The position numbers and the translations under genes are program-made. DNA of 35,560 nt from contig VGFC01000023.1 in assembly GCA_016869045.1 (NCBI GenBank), positions 1 through 35,560 on the forward strand, written 5' to 3'. This stretch comes from Armatimonadota bacterium (GTDB taxonomy: Bacteria > Armatimonadota > Zipacnadia > Zipacnadales > VGFC01). Shown piece after piece: positions 1 to 7,229 of this stretch (its first letter is position 1; each line of letters begins with the position of its first letter). The notes below the pieces were generated by a model that saw nothing but the letters and a program-made list of their open reading frames with translations, did not search any database and was not told the DNA's origin.

Positions 1-1
1 G

Positions 2-598
2 CACTGGCAGCTTCCGCTCTCCAGCACCGACGAGGGCATTCGGCTACAGGGCGTGGACGGGATCAAGCACGCACTGCATGTCGCAAAGTGGTCGGGCGCG
101 GGCGTCGTGCTGGTCGTGCCCGGCGTCGTCACGGCGGACGACTCGTATGAGGCGGTCTACGACCTCTCCCGCAAGAGCATCCGCGAGTTGCTGCCGACGG
201 CCGAGGAACTGGGAGTCGTGATGGCCATCGAGAACGTGTGGAACAAGTTCCTGCTCAGCCCCATGGAGATGCGCGACTACATCGACGACTTCCGCCACGA
301 GCTGGTGAAGGCCTACTTCGACGTGGGGAACATCCTGCTCTACGGCTTCCCGCACCACTACGTCGAAACCCTCGGCCGCCGCATCGTGAAGGTGCACATC
401 AAGGACTTCAACGTGGGCCAGCGCCAGTTCGTCCCGGTGCTGACCGGCGACGTGGACTTCCCGCGCTTCGTCAACGCCCTCAAGGGCGTCGGCTACAGCG
501 ACTACCTCACCGCCGAGCTGTCGCCCTACCCGCAGTTCCCGGAGCAGCTCGTCTACGACACCTCGGCCCACTTGGACTGCATCATCGCGAGTACGTAG
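2..598 (+). CDS. sugar phosphate isomerase/epimerase family protein (5'-truncated by window edge)
   Basis: The reading frame is open from base 2, so the gene begins left of the window; a GTG at 53 is internal and not a convincing start. The visible 198 residues are the C-terminal part of an AP-endonuclease-2/xylose-isomerase-like TIM barrel. Seen: a VMAIENVWNKF strand with the metal-binding Glu, AYFDVGN with Asp, and VKVHIKDF with the His typical of these divalent-metal enzymes. Members isomerise or epimerise sugars, inositols or keto-sugar derivatives in the cytoplasm; the substrate cannot be read from sequence. It is not closely similar to the other isomerase at 30301. The TAG stop (596-598) lies at the edge of a tandem 9-bp array. 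Confidence 0.85.
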   Translation, partial: HWQLPLSSTDEGIRLQGVDGIKHALHVAKWSGAGVVLVVPGVVTADDSYEAVYDLSRKSIRELLPTAEELGVVMAIENVWNKFLLSPMEMRDYIDDFRHELVKAYFDVGNILLYGFPHHYVETLGRRIVKVHIKDFNVGQRQFVPVLTGDVDFPRFVNALKGVGYSDYLTAELSPYPQFPEQLVYDTSAHLDCIIAST

Positions 599-677
599 GT
601 AGCGACGGTAACGACGGTAGCGACGGTAACGACGGCAGCGACGCCCGGGCGGCAACAGCCGCAACGGCGGCTCGCAG
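598..677. repeat. 9-bp tandem array and left inverted repeat of the four-helix-bundle element
   Basis: Five consecutive 9-bp units (GGTAGCGAC alternating with GGTAACGAC, the last GGCAGCGAC) run from 598 to 642. GGTAACGACGG occurs at 607-617 and 625-635, followed by GGCAAC and CTCGCAG (671-677). The same landmarks recur in inverted orientation at 1128-1196, beyond the gene at 721. The array touches the TAG stop of the preceding gene. Confidence 0.8.
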
Positions 678-720
678 ACAGCGGCAGCGACGACGGTCCG
701 GGGGCAACGAGGATGGCGGG

Positions 721-1095
721 ATGACGCGCTTCCAACGGTTCGAGGACATCGAGGCCTGGCAGAAGGCCCGACAACTGGCCAACGCGGTCTACGATGCATC
801 CGAGCAAGCGCCCTTCGCCCGCGACTTCGGGCTGCGTGACCAAGTACGGAGGGCCGCTGTCTCAGTCCTGTCGAACATTGCCGAAGGCTTCGAGCGAGGG
901 AGTCCAGCGGAGTTCATCCGCTTCCTGACGATAGCGAAGGGTTCGGTGGGGGAACTGCGCGCGCAGCTCTACATCGCCGCGGACCGGGCGTACGTGGCAC
1001 CGGAGCTGTCTGAGTATCTGCGCGATGAGGCGGCCCGAGTCAGCAAGATGCTCGGCGCGCTCATCGCGCATCTCCGGAAGGCCTCATGCCGCTAA
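721..1095 (+). CDS. four-helix bundle protein (S23 / 23S rRNA intervening-sequence / Avd-like family)
   Basis: A 124-residue, highly helical protein. It carries the family hallmark around residues 40-60: FGLRDQVRRAAVSVLSNIAEG, preceded by an RFEDIEAWQKAR helix. This family (TIGR02436 type) includes proteins encoded in 23S rRNA intervening sequences and the pentameric Avd accessory factors of diversity-generating retroelements. No reverse transcriptase, template repeat or rRNA lies nearby, so this is an orphan member and its role is unknown. GAGG lies about 7 nt before the ATG. The gene sits alone between two convergent genes and is bracketed by imperfect inverted repeats (598-677 and 1128-1196), which suggests it moves as a unit. 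Family call confident, function not. Confidence 0.88.
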   Translation: MTRFQRFEDIEAWQKARQLANAVYDASEQAPFARDFGLRDQVRRAAVSVLSNIAEGFERGSPAEFIRFLTIAKGSVGELRAQLYIAADRAYVAPELSEYLRDEAARVSKMLGALIAHLRKASCR

Positions 1096-1127
1096 CGGGC
1101 GGGCCGCCAGTGTCGTCGGTTGTGAAC

Positions 1128-1196
1128 CTGCGAGGCGTGTTACTGCCGTTGCCTGCCGGCCGTCGTTACCGCCGTTACCTGCCAACCGTCGTTACC
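1128..1196. repeat. right inverted repeat of the four-helix-bundle element
   Basis: CTGCGAG (1128-1134), then CCGTCGTTACC at 1160-1170 and 1186-1196. Read on the minus strand the order is GGTAACGACGG, GGTAACGACGG, GGCAAC, CTCGCAG, the same outside-to-inside order as the left repeat. The TAA stop of purB (1192-1194) lies within the outermost copy. Confidence 0.75.
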
Positions 1197-2583
1197 ACCA
1201 CAGCCTCCCTCGCCACAGCTCGCAGATGCGCTCCGTCTTCTCCGAGGCGATCCCCGTGTAGGACTCCACGTGGCGAACGAGGTCCTTCTGCTTGTCGGTG
1301 AACTGGGCGATGTATGGCTGCAGGTCCTCGGCGGCGAAGAAGACCTCGGGGAAGGGCTTCCCGGTGGCCTGCGCTTCGAGGGTCAGCTTGCGGGAGGCCT
1401 CGTGGGCATCAGGATGGCCGTAGGCGGCGAGCAGGATGTAGGCCGGCTCGGCGGCGCTCATGCCCTCGCTGAGGTCCAAGATGCGCTTCATCTGCGCGGG
1501 GTCGGCGATCAACTTGCCCATGATGCGGTTCATCCGGCGGGCCGTCGCGACGAGGGCCACGATGACCTCGGGGATGAAGCGCGCCGACGCGGAGTTCGAG
1601 AGGTCGCGCTGGTGCTCGCTGATCTGGTCCAGGTAGACCGTCACCATGCGCGGCATGAAGGCCTTCCAGAAGCTCTTGATGTTCTCGAAGTTCCACGGGT
1701 TGCGCTTGTGCGGCATGGTTGAGGAGCCGACCTGCTCGGCCGTGAACTCCTCGGCGACCTCGGAGATCTCCGTGCGCTGCAGGTGGCGCATGTCGTCGGC
1801 CAGATTCGCCAGCACGCCCAGCGTCGAGACCAGCGCATGGACGAAGTCCACGAGCGGCTCGGCCTCCGCGATCTGCGTGGAGGAGATCGACGGCTGCAGG
1901 CCGAGCTCGGCCAGCACCTCGCGCTCCAGCTCGATGGGGTCATCCACGAACAGGCACTGCGCGTTGTGCGCGCCGACGCCCCCGCTGATCTTCCCTCTCA
2001 GCGCGGCCCCCGCGTCGCGCACCGCCTCGATGCGTCCGCCCAGGCGGCTCACGTAGGAGGCAAGCGCGAAGCCGAAGGTGATCGGCACGGCGTGCTGGCC
2101 GTGGGTGCGGCCCATCTGGAGCGTGTCCTTCTCACGCAAGGCAAGCTTGATGAGCGTGTCCTCGAGGTCGAGCAGCGTCGGCACAATTGCCTTCTCAGTC
2201 GCCTGCTTGAAGCGCCAGGCCGCGGCCGTGTCCTTCACATCGAAGCTGGTGAGCATGAGGTGGACGAACGGCTTTGCCTCATCGCTCACCTCGGCCCGCA
2301 GGCAGTTCACGAGCGCGCGGGTCGAGTGGTGGATGCGCGCATCCTCTTGCGTCACATCCTCCAGCTTCACCCGCGCGGTCGCGGCATCGATCTCATCTGC
2401 GATCGCCTGGCTGCACACGCCCCGTCGCGCCAGCACGCGCACGACCGCCGCCTCGACGGCCAGTTCCGCCGCCAGCCTCCCGCGCTCGCTGACGTACGGG
2501 CCGAGGAGCTGCACGAGCTTGTCGTTGTTGGCGTAGTACCGGTAGTCCAGCGGCGACACGCAGTCGAACAGGTCGATGGGCAT
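1192..2583 (-). CDS. purB: adenylosuccinate lyase
   Basis: 463 residues, cytoplasmic. It catalyses fumarate elimination from SAICAR and from adenylosuccinate in purine synthesis. Evidence: SPLDYRY at the N-terminus, MGRTHGQHAVPITFG with the catalytic-region His pair, and the fumarase/aspartase signature GSSTMPHKRNP near residue 290. The length is normal. The ATG at 2583 is chosen because AAAGGAA lies about 7 nt upstream and the family N-terminus begins here; an in-frame start 36 nt further upstream adds residues unlike the family. The last codons are TGG TGG TAA, and the stop lies inside the inverted repeat at 1186-1196. It follows folB after a 234-bp gap filled with palindromes. Confidence 0.97.
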   Translation of the reverse strand: MPIDLFDCVSPLDYRYYANNDKLVQLLGPYVSERGRLAAELAVEAAVVRVLARRGVCSQAIADEIDAATARVKLEDVTQEDARIHHSTRALVNCLRAEVSDEAKPFVHLMLTSFDVKDTAAAWRFKQATEKAIVPTLLDLEDTLIKLALREKDTLQMGRTHGQHAVPITFGFALASYVSRLGGRIEAVRDAGAALRGKISGGVGAHNAQCLFVDDPIELEREVLAELGLQPSISSTQIAEAEPLVDFVHALVSTLGVLANLADDMRHLQRTEISEVAEEFTAEQVGSSTMPHKRNPWNFENIKSFWKAFMPRMVTVYLDQISEHQRDLSNSASARFIPEVIVALVATARRMNRIMGKLIADPAQMKRILDLSEGMSAAEPAYILLAAYGHPDAHEASRKLTLEAQATGKPFPEVFFAAEDLQPYIAQFTDKQKDLVRHVESYTGIASEKTERICELWRGRLWW

Positions 2584-2623
2584 CGGGGGTTCCTTTCGCT
2601 TGCCGGGCGGAGGCCTCAAGGGT

Positions 2624-2686
2624 GACGAAGCTGGCGCCTCGTCCTACGAGCCCCTTCCTGTAGTAGGTCGAAGCGCCAGCTTCGAC
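2624..2686. repeat. inverted pair of palindromic elements (purB-folB spacer)
   Basis: Two related palindromes in opposite orientation: GACGAAGC-TGGC-GCCTCGTC (2624-2643, one arm mismatch) and GTCGAAGC-GCCA-GCTTCGAC (2667-2686, perfect 8-bp arms). CGAAGCTGGCGC at 2626-2637 is the exact reverse complement of 2673-2684. The inner ends read CCTACGAG and GTAGG, facing each other as at 30197-30269. Confidence 0.75.
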
Positions 2687-2697
2687 GCCATCAGCCT

Positions 2698-2822
2698 ACT
2701 GAGTCTCGTGTAGGTAGGGAAACTCGTGGGGCGGGCATTCCTGCCCGCCACGGGCCATTGGCGGGCAGGAATGCCCGCCCCACGGATTCGCTCCTTGTTC
2801 CCCAAGATACACGAGACTCAGT
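2698..2822. repeat. nested inverted repeat with 26-bp perfect stem
   Basis: Outer arms of 15 bp (ACTGAGTCTCGTGTA at 2698-2712, reverse complement at 2808-2822) enclose a 26-bp perfect inverted repeat (2725-2750 with 2759-2784, 8-nt loop). Each inner arm is itself palindromic around GGGCAGGAATGCCC. The TGA stop of folB (2818-2820) lies in the right outer arm. It may act as a bidirectional terminator or mRNA 3'-end stabiliser, but lacks a T-tract. Confidence 0.8.
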
Positions 2823-3192
2823 GAGAGAGCGGACGGTCTCTGGTTCTCGTGACCTCGACCTCGGCGCAGTCGATCAGGCCGCCGAGGGGCACGCTCTGCT
2901 TGCGGGCCCGCACCGTGACCTCGTCCACGTCGAAGGTCTCCAGGATGCCACGCGCGATGTTGAGCGCCAGGGCCTCCAGCAGGCAGAACCCGCGTCGCTG
3001 GATTTGGGCCACGAGGTCGTAGACCGCTTGGTAATCGACCGTGTCACTCAGGTCGTCGGTCTCGCCCGGGCGGGTGAGGTCGCGGACGAGTTCGATGTCG
3101 AAGGAGAAACGCCCGCCCAGGTCGCGCTCGGCGGCGCCGACCCCGTGGTGTCCGTAGAAGTGCATGTTGTGGAGCGTGATTCGGTCTCTCAT
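2818..3192 (-). CDS. folB: dihydroneopterin aldolase
   Basis: 124 residues, the usual length. It converts 7,8-dihydroneopterin to 6-hydroxymethyl-dihydropterin and glycolaldehyde in folate synthesis. Seen: FYGHHGVGAAER at residues 12-23 with the conserved Glu22, LLEALA with substrate-binding Glu73, and RARKQSVPLGG with the catalytic Lys98. The ATG (3192-3190) overlaps the TGA of the upstream formyl-THF cyclo-ligase gene in an ATGA, so the two folate genes are translationally coupled. Its own stop lies inside a palindromic repeat. Confidence 0.95.
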   Translation of the reverse strand: MRDRITLHNMHFYGHHGVGAAERDLGGRFSFDIELVRDLTRPGETDDLSDTVDYQAVYDLVAQIQRRGFCLLEALALNIARGILETFDVDEVTVRARKQSVPLGGLIDCAEVEVTRTRDRPLSH

Positions 3193-3773
3193 GGCCGGTC
3201 AATCCGTTCCGTCTCGGTAATGAGGACACGCACGCGCATGTCGTGCTCGTCCGCCGGCACCTCGGCCACCACCTGCGCCGCGAAGCAGATCGCGATCGCC
3301 GGTGCGCGACCGGCGACGGCGGCGAGGACTCGGTCGTAGTACCCGCCGCCGTACCCGAGCCGCCGCAGCTCCCGGTCGAAGGCGACGCCCGGCACCAGGA
3401 CGAAGTCGATGTCGTGCAGCGCGACCTCGGGACACCGTTCGGGGATCGGCTCCGGGATACCCCAGGTGCCCGGCGTGAGGTCGGCATTGGGGGACCGGAC
3501 CTCGCGCAGCTCGAGCCGGCGCGTCTCGGGGTCCACCCTGGGCAGCGCCAGACGCTTGCCCATGCGCAGCGACGCCTCAAGCAAATCGCCCGTGTCCACT
3601 TCGCTCCCGAAGCTCGCGAACAACAGCACGACCCGCGCCCGCCGGAACTCCGGGCTCTCAAGGACACGGCGGCAGATCGCGGCGCTGTTCGCCTTGCGCG
3701 TCGGCGCGTCCAGAGCGTCGCGCAAGGCGATGGTCCGCCGGCGGAGTTCCCGCTTCTCGTCCGCCCGGGTCAC
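3189..3773 (-). CDS. 5-formyltetrahydrofolate cyclo-ligase
   Basis: 194 residues; ATP-dependent conversion of 5-formyl-THF to 5,10-methenyl-THF (MTHFS, called fthC or ygfA elsewhere). Evidence: an N-terminal RADEKRELRRR basic helix, and the family signature GYGGGYYDR near residue 145, preceded by FVLVPGVAFD. The start is taken as GTG at 3773 because GGAGGGG lies about 6 nt upstream and GTG overlaps the TGA of the preceding lipoprotein gene in a GTGA; a longer in-frame version would run through that gene's end. It overlaps folB by 4 bp. It returns stored folate to the one-carbon pool, which fits the methyl-transfer and formate genes elsewhere in the window. Confidence 0.93.
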   Translation of the reverse strand: MTRADEKRELRRRTIALRDALDAPTRKANSAAICRRVLESPEFRRARVVLLFASFGSEVDTGDLLEASLRMGKRLALPRVDPETRRLELREVRSPNADLTPGTWGIPEPIPERCPEVALHDIDFVLVPGVAFDRELRRLGYGGGYYDRVLAAVAGRAPAIAICFAAQVVAEVPADEHDMRVRVLITETERIDRP

Positions 3774-5953
3774 TCCGTCCCCTCCGCCCAGTCCTGCAGC
3801 TTCTTCCACCAGGGCCGGTCGTCGCGATCCGGCTTGGGTGGCCCGCCCTTCGGCTGAACGGTGTACGTGAGGCCATCCAGCCACGTCGGGATTGCGATCT
3901 GCATGCGGTAACGGAGCACCTGCACCTGCAGCGGCGCCAGGCGCACGTACACCTCCTGGCGCTTGGCCTGCACCGCGCGCTTGGTGAACTCGAAGTGCCC
4001 CTCGTACGTGCGGCTGATCAGCGGATCGTCACGCGAGACGGCCAGGACATGCTCGCTGTAGGGTACCTGGCGGAGCGTCAGCGTCAGTAACTTCGCGGTC
4101 GAGGTGTTGTTCCAGAGCACCAGGATCACCTCGTCCCCGCGCACGAACGGCAGCGCGACGATCGCCTCGCCGAACCGCCCTGAGATCTCGCTGCTGGTCC
4201 AGGAGCGCAGAATCGGGGCTGCCCCTGCGAGTTCGCGGCTCAGCTCGCGCACGGCCAGCCCCGCAGGAGAAAGCGCCCCATCGGCGCGGGTCAGCGCGAT
4301 CCGACCCGCCTCGGGGCCCCCGGGGAAGGTGGCCCCCGTCGCGCCCGCATAGGCCGCGAGGCACATGCTACGAGCGACCTTCACTGCATCAAGGCGCTCG
4401 TCAGTGCTGGCCGGGCCCCCGATTCCCGAGGTGAGAATCGGCTGCGAGGCGTCGTGCTTCTCCATGAGCGCCTCGACTGTCCGCGGATACTGCTGGGGAT
4501 CGAGGTCGGCCCAGAAGGCGCTCGGCTCGCGGGCGTTCTTGTCATTGAGCGACTCCCCCAGCACGCCGCCGACCGGCAGAGGGGTTGCCCTCACGACGAC
4601 CGCGCCGAAGTACTTGTCCATCTTCAGCGCGAGGCACGCGTCCAGCAGGCGGTTCTCCGGCGTGCCTTCCGCGTTGGCAGTGCAGTCGAACACGGGTGAA
4701 ATGCAGGCGGCGTCCAGGTCAGCCGTGCTCACCACTGAATGCAGTTCGCGGGACACGGCCAGAAGCGCTTCCGCCTCCTCCTGGAATGCGTTGCTCTGGT
4801 AGGGTCGGCCCGGGCGCCAGGCCGCGCTGTACAGGCCAACCTTGCCCTTCAGAGCAGTCACGAACTCACGGAGCACGCCGTTTTCCGGCAGGCCCTCGAA
4901 GAAGACGACGGGGATCGTCGGCGGACCCTCGATGATGGGCCGGACCTGGTCAAGCAACTGCTGGGCGGTTGAGGTTACTGTGGCCCGGACGAGCACCTCG
5001 CGAAGCTGCCACTGGCGGGCGCCGGGAGTGTCACCGGCGGTCACACCGAAGGCGGGGTAGTTGCGGGACACGGTCAGGTGGATCGGAAACGAGGCCGAGT
5101 CCTTGCCGGAACTCGCGGTGAGCCGCCCGCTGTAGGCTCCCGGCAGCAGCCCTTGCACCCGTAGCGAGGCGTTGTGGAGGCCGCTCTTCGCAATGGCGTA
5201 CTCCCGCGCATCGCAGGCGACGCCGTCGGGGAACTCACCTGTGATCGACAGCATCCGCGTCCCGGTTCCCCGTGCGAGAACGAGGGCCGACAGCGACGCG
5301 AATCCCCCCAGTGCGCAGGACGTCTCCGGGTTCACCGAGACCTGCGTCCCGCCGACATCGACGGTCAACTCGGTCACACCTGCGATCTCTCTCGCCTGCG
5401 CGTCCAGAGGCCCGTCGGGCTTCCAGCCATCGGGCAAGGCCGGCTTGACCGACGTGTCCGCCGGCAGGGGAAGAGTCTCCTGCACGAGAGCGAGTTCGCT
5501 CAGCCGCAGCTGGCCCTGCGCCTGTGCGCCGATGTACAAGTACAAGGGCTGACTGCCGGCCGCGGGAGGCGCCAGGCGAGCAGCAAGACGCTGCCGCTTG
5601 CCCGGGGGCACAGCCATGCGCCACAGCGTGGCAGCGGACTTCGTCGTCGGCTCGCGCAGGAACTGAACGACGAGCTGAGGCGCCCCCTCGCCCGTCGCCG
5701 ACACGCCGATGTCCACCAGCCCCGTCGGCTCAGGCTCCAGTCGGGCGACAATGCCGGCCTGTCCGGCGCCCGGCGCCAGCGAGACCTCCGTCGCCGGCCC
5801 AGACCCGCTCCAGCTCACTTGGCCGCCGCCGTCGGCGAGCACGGTCCAGGCGCGTTGCCCATCAGCGAAGGTCAACGGCAGTTCGCCCGTCTGCGCGGTC
5901 GCACAGCCGGTGGCGGCGGCCAGCACCGCGAGAAACAGGAGCAGCCTTGGCAT
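3770..5953 (-). CDS. large secreted lipoprotein of unknown function
   Basis: 727 residues. The N-terminus MPRLLLFLAVLAAATGC is a lipoprotein signal peptide with lipobox cysteine 17, so the mature protein is probably anchored on the outside of a membrane. Start chosen by the signal peptide and GAGGA 5 nt before the ATG. Residues about 25-350 look like successive beta-sandwich domains (many short strands, Gly/Pro/Thr turns). The middle (about 370-560) has alternating helices and strands (IPVVFFEGLPENG, YFGAVVVRATPLPVGG), suggestive of a TIM-barrel or glycoside-hydrolase-like fold. The end (about 590-700) again looks like a beta-sandwich. The C-terminus is proline- and tryptophan-rich. I do not recognise a family. 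It is coupled to the downstream folate gene by a 4-bp overlap. Confidence 0.85.
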   Translation of the reverse strand: MPRLLLFLAVLAAATGCATAQTGELPLTFADGQRAWTVLADGGGQVSWSGSGPATEVSLAPGAGQAGIVARLEPEPTGLVDIGVSATGEGAPQLVVQFLREPTTKSAATLWRMAVPPGKRQRLAARLAPPAAGSQPLYLYIGAQAQGQLRLSELALVQETLPLPADTSVKPALPDGWKPDGPLDAQAREIAGVTELTVDVGGTQVSVNPETSCALGGFASLSALVLARGTGTRMLSITGEFPDGVACDAREYAIAKSGLHNASLRVQGLLPGAYSGRLTASSGKDSASFPIHLTVSRNYPAFGVTAGDTPGARQWQLREVLVRATVTSTAQQLLDQVRPIIEGPPTIPVVFFEGLPENGVLREFVTALKGKVGLYSAAWRPGRPYQSNAFQEEAEALLAVSRELHSVVSTADLDAACISPVFDCTANAEGTPENRLLDACLALKMDKYFGAVVVRATPLPVGGVLGESLNDKNAREPSAFWADLDPQQYPRTVEALMEKHDASQPILTSGIGGPASTDERLDAVKVARSMCLAAYAGATGATFPGGPEAGRIALTRADGALSPAGLAVRELSRELAGAAPILRSWTSSEISGRFGEAIVALPFVRGDEVILVLWNNTSTAKLLTLTLRQVPYSEHVLAVSRDDPLISRTYEGHFEFTKRAVQAKRQEVYVRLAPLQVQVLRYRMQIAIPTWLDGLTYTVQPKGGPPKPDRDDRPWWKKLQDWAEGTE

Positions 5954-6107
5954 CACAGTCCTCTTCGTACCGGCACTCGGGCGGTTGATGAGCAGCGGGT
6001 GAGTTCGTCCCCCGTCGAGCGCAGTCCTTCGCCCGGGACGGGGAGGCAAGGCCTCCCACAAGCGTTAGACACCGGGGAGCCCCGGCCGGTTTGGGGCCTC
6101 GCAGCAA
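5954..6107. other. intergenic gap with short palindrome
   Basis: 154 bp between the glycosyltransferase stop and the lipoprotein start. It holds the palindrome GGGAGGC-AAG-GCCTCCC (6041-6057) and a GC-rich imperfect hairpin next to the glycosyltransferase stop (about 6075-6100), without a T-run. No convincing promoter was seen. Confidence 0.5.
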
Positions 6108-7229
6108 TCAGGCCCTCTCGACAAGGTCGATGATGGAGGAGGCGGCGTCGCGGGCTGCATTCGGTAGGCCGAGGGCCGCGGCGCGTTGTGCCACCCCGGC
6201 GAGTTGGTCGGGGTCCGCGAGCAGCTTCGTGACGATGGCGCAAACCTCGCGGATGGTCCTTGCTGCCCGCCCCGCGCCGCCGGCGACGACGAACGACTGG
6301 TTCGCGCGCTCCTGGCCGGGGATCGCCCCGTAGAGGACCAGCGGCAGGCCGACCGCCAGAGCCTCCGCTACAGTGACCCCACCCGGCTTCCCCACAAACA
6401 GGGACGCGGCAGTGTAGTGGCGGTGGATGTCCTCGACGAACGGGTAGACTTCGAGGGCGCCGTCCAGAGCGGGCGCCAGGGATTCCAGCGCCCGCTGCAG
6501 GGCCCTGTCGTGGCCGCAGACGACGATGGTTCGAGGGGCGCACTCGGCCACGGCGCGGCAGAGCGCTTCCGCGCCGCGGAGCATTCCCTCGGCACCCACG
6601 GTGATCAGCACCGGGCCGTCCGCCGGGCAGTCATCGCGTGGCGTGAACCCGGGCCGCACGGGGACGCCGCTGGCCTGGACGCGGTCACCGGGCACCCCCA
6701 AACCAACCAGTTCCTCTCGGAGCGCGTCGTGGCCGACGATGTAGAGGTCCACGCCTTCGTGAATCCACTGACTGTGGCTTGCGCAATCGGTGAGGATGGT
6801 GACCGAGGGGACGCTCACTTCGCCCCGGCGTTTCAGGCCGCAAAGCACGGCGGAGGGCGTCGGATATGTGCTGACGACCACGTCGGGTCGCCGGCTCCGC
6901 AGGTACTCGCGCAGGCGGCGACGACCGACTCGGTTCAGCCGGCTCTGCACGCGCGGGTGTTCGCCCACCCACTGCGCGGTGCGGTAGAACGAGCCATACA
7001 AGAAGGGGGCGTTGCGGGCGCTGAAGCCGTACGACCAGGCGACGGCCCGGCTGAACTTGGGGCCGACGAACTCCTCGAAGAAGTCGAGGACCTCGACGTC
7101 CCACTGTGGCCGGAGGTCGCGCACCGCCGCAGCTACGGTCTGGGCGATCATCCGGTGGCCGCCGCCGAAGCTGCTGGTAAGAACGGTGACCGTGGCCCGT
7201 GCCTCTCCCGCGGATGGTGGCCGTGTCAT
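6108..7229 (-). CDS. MGDG-synthase/MurG-type glycosyltransferase (GT28-like)
   Basis: 373 residues. It probably transfers a sugar from a nucleotide-sugar to a lipid acceptor (diacylglycerol or similar) at the inner membrane face. Seen: VTVLTSSFGGGHRMIA at residues 13-28, the N-terminal acceptor motif of MGDG synthase/UgtP-type enzymes, and GKPGGVTVAEALAVGLP at about 280-296, the C-terminal nucleotide-sugar site of GT28 enzymes. GT-B fold expected; no transmembrane segment. The ATG at 7229 overlaps the TGA of the phosphohexomutase gene (ATGA), which settles the start. As the last gene of kinase-mutase-mutase-transferase it likely uses the sugar nucleotide those enzymes help supply. Sugar and acceptor identity are unknown. 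Confidence 0.88.
   Translation of the reverse strand: MTRPPSAGEARATVTVLTSSFGGGHRMIAQTVAAAVRDLRPQWDVEVLDFFEEFVGPKFSRAVAWSYGFSARNAPFLYGSFYRTAQWVGEHPRVQSRLNRVGRRRLREYLRSRRPDVVVSTYPTPSAVLCGLKRRGEVSVPSVTILTDCASHSQWIHEGVDLYIVGHDALREELVGLGVPGDRVQASGVPVRPGFTPRDDCPADGPVLITVGAEGMLRGAEALCRAVAECAPRTIVVCGHDRALQRALESLAPALDGALEVYPFVEDIHRHYTAASLFVGKPGGVTVAEALAVGLPLVLYGAIPGQERANQSFVVAGGAGRAARTIREVCAIVTKLLADPDQLAGVAQRAAALGLPNAARDAASSIIDLVERA

Noticed and set aside
598-642. Possible CRISPR array
   Set aside because: Units are 9 bp and contiguous with no spacers; no cas genes nearby.
721-1095. Diversity-generating retroelement
   Set aside because: An Avd-like protein alone is not enough: no reverse transcriptase, template/variable repeat or C-type lectin target is visible.
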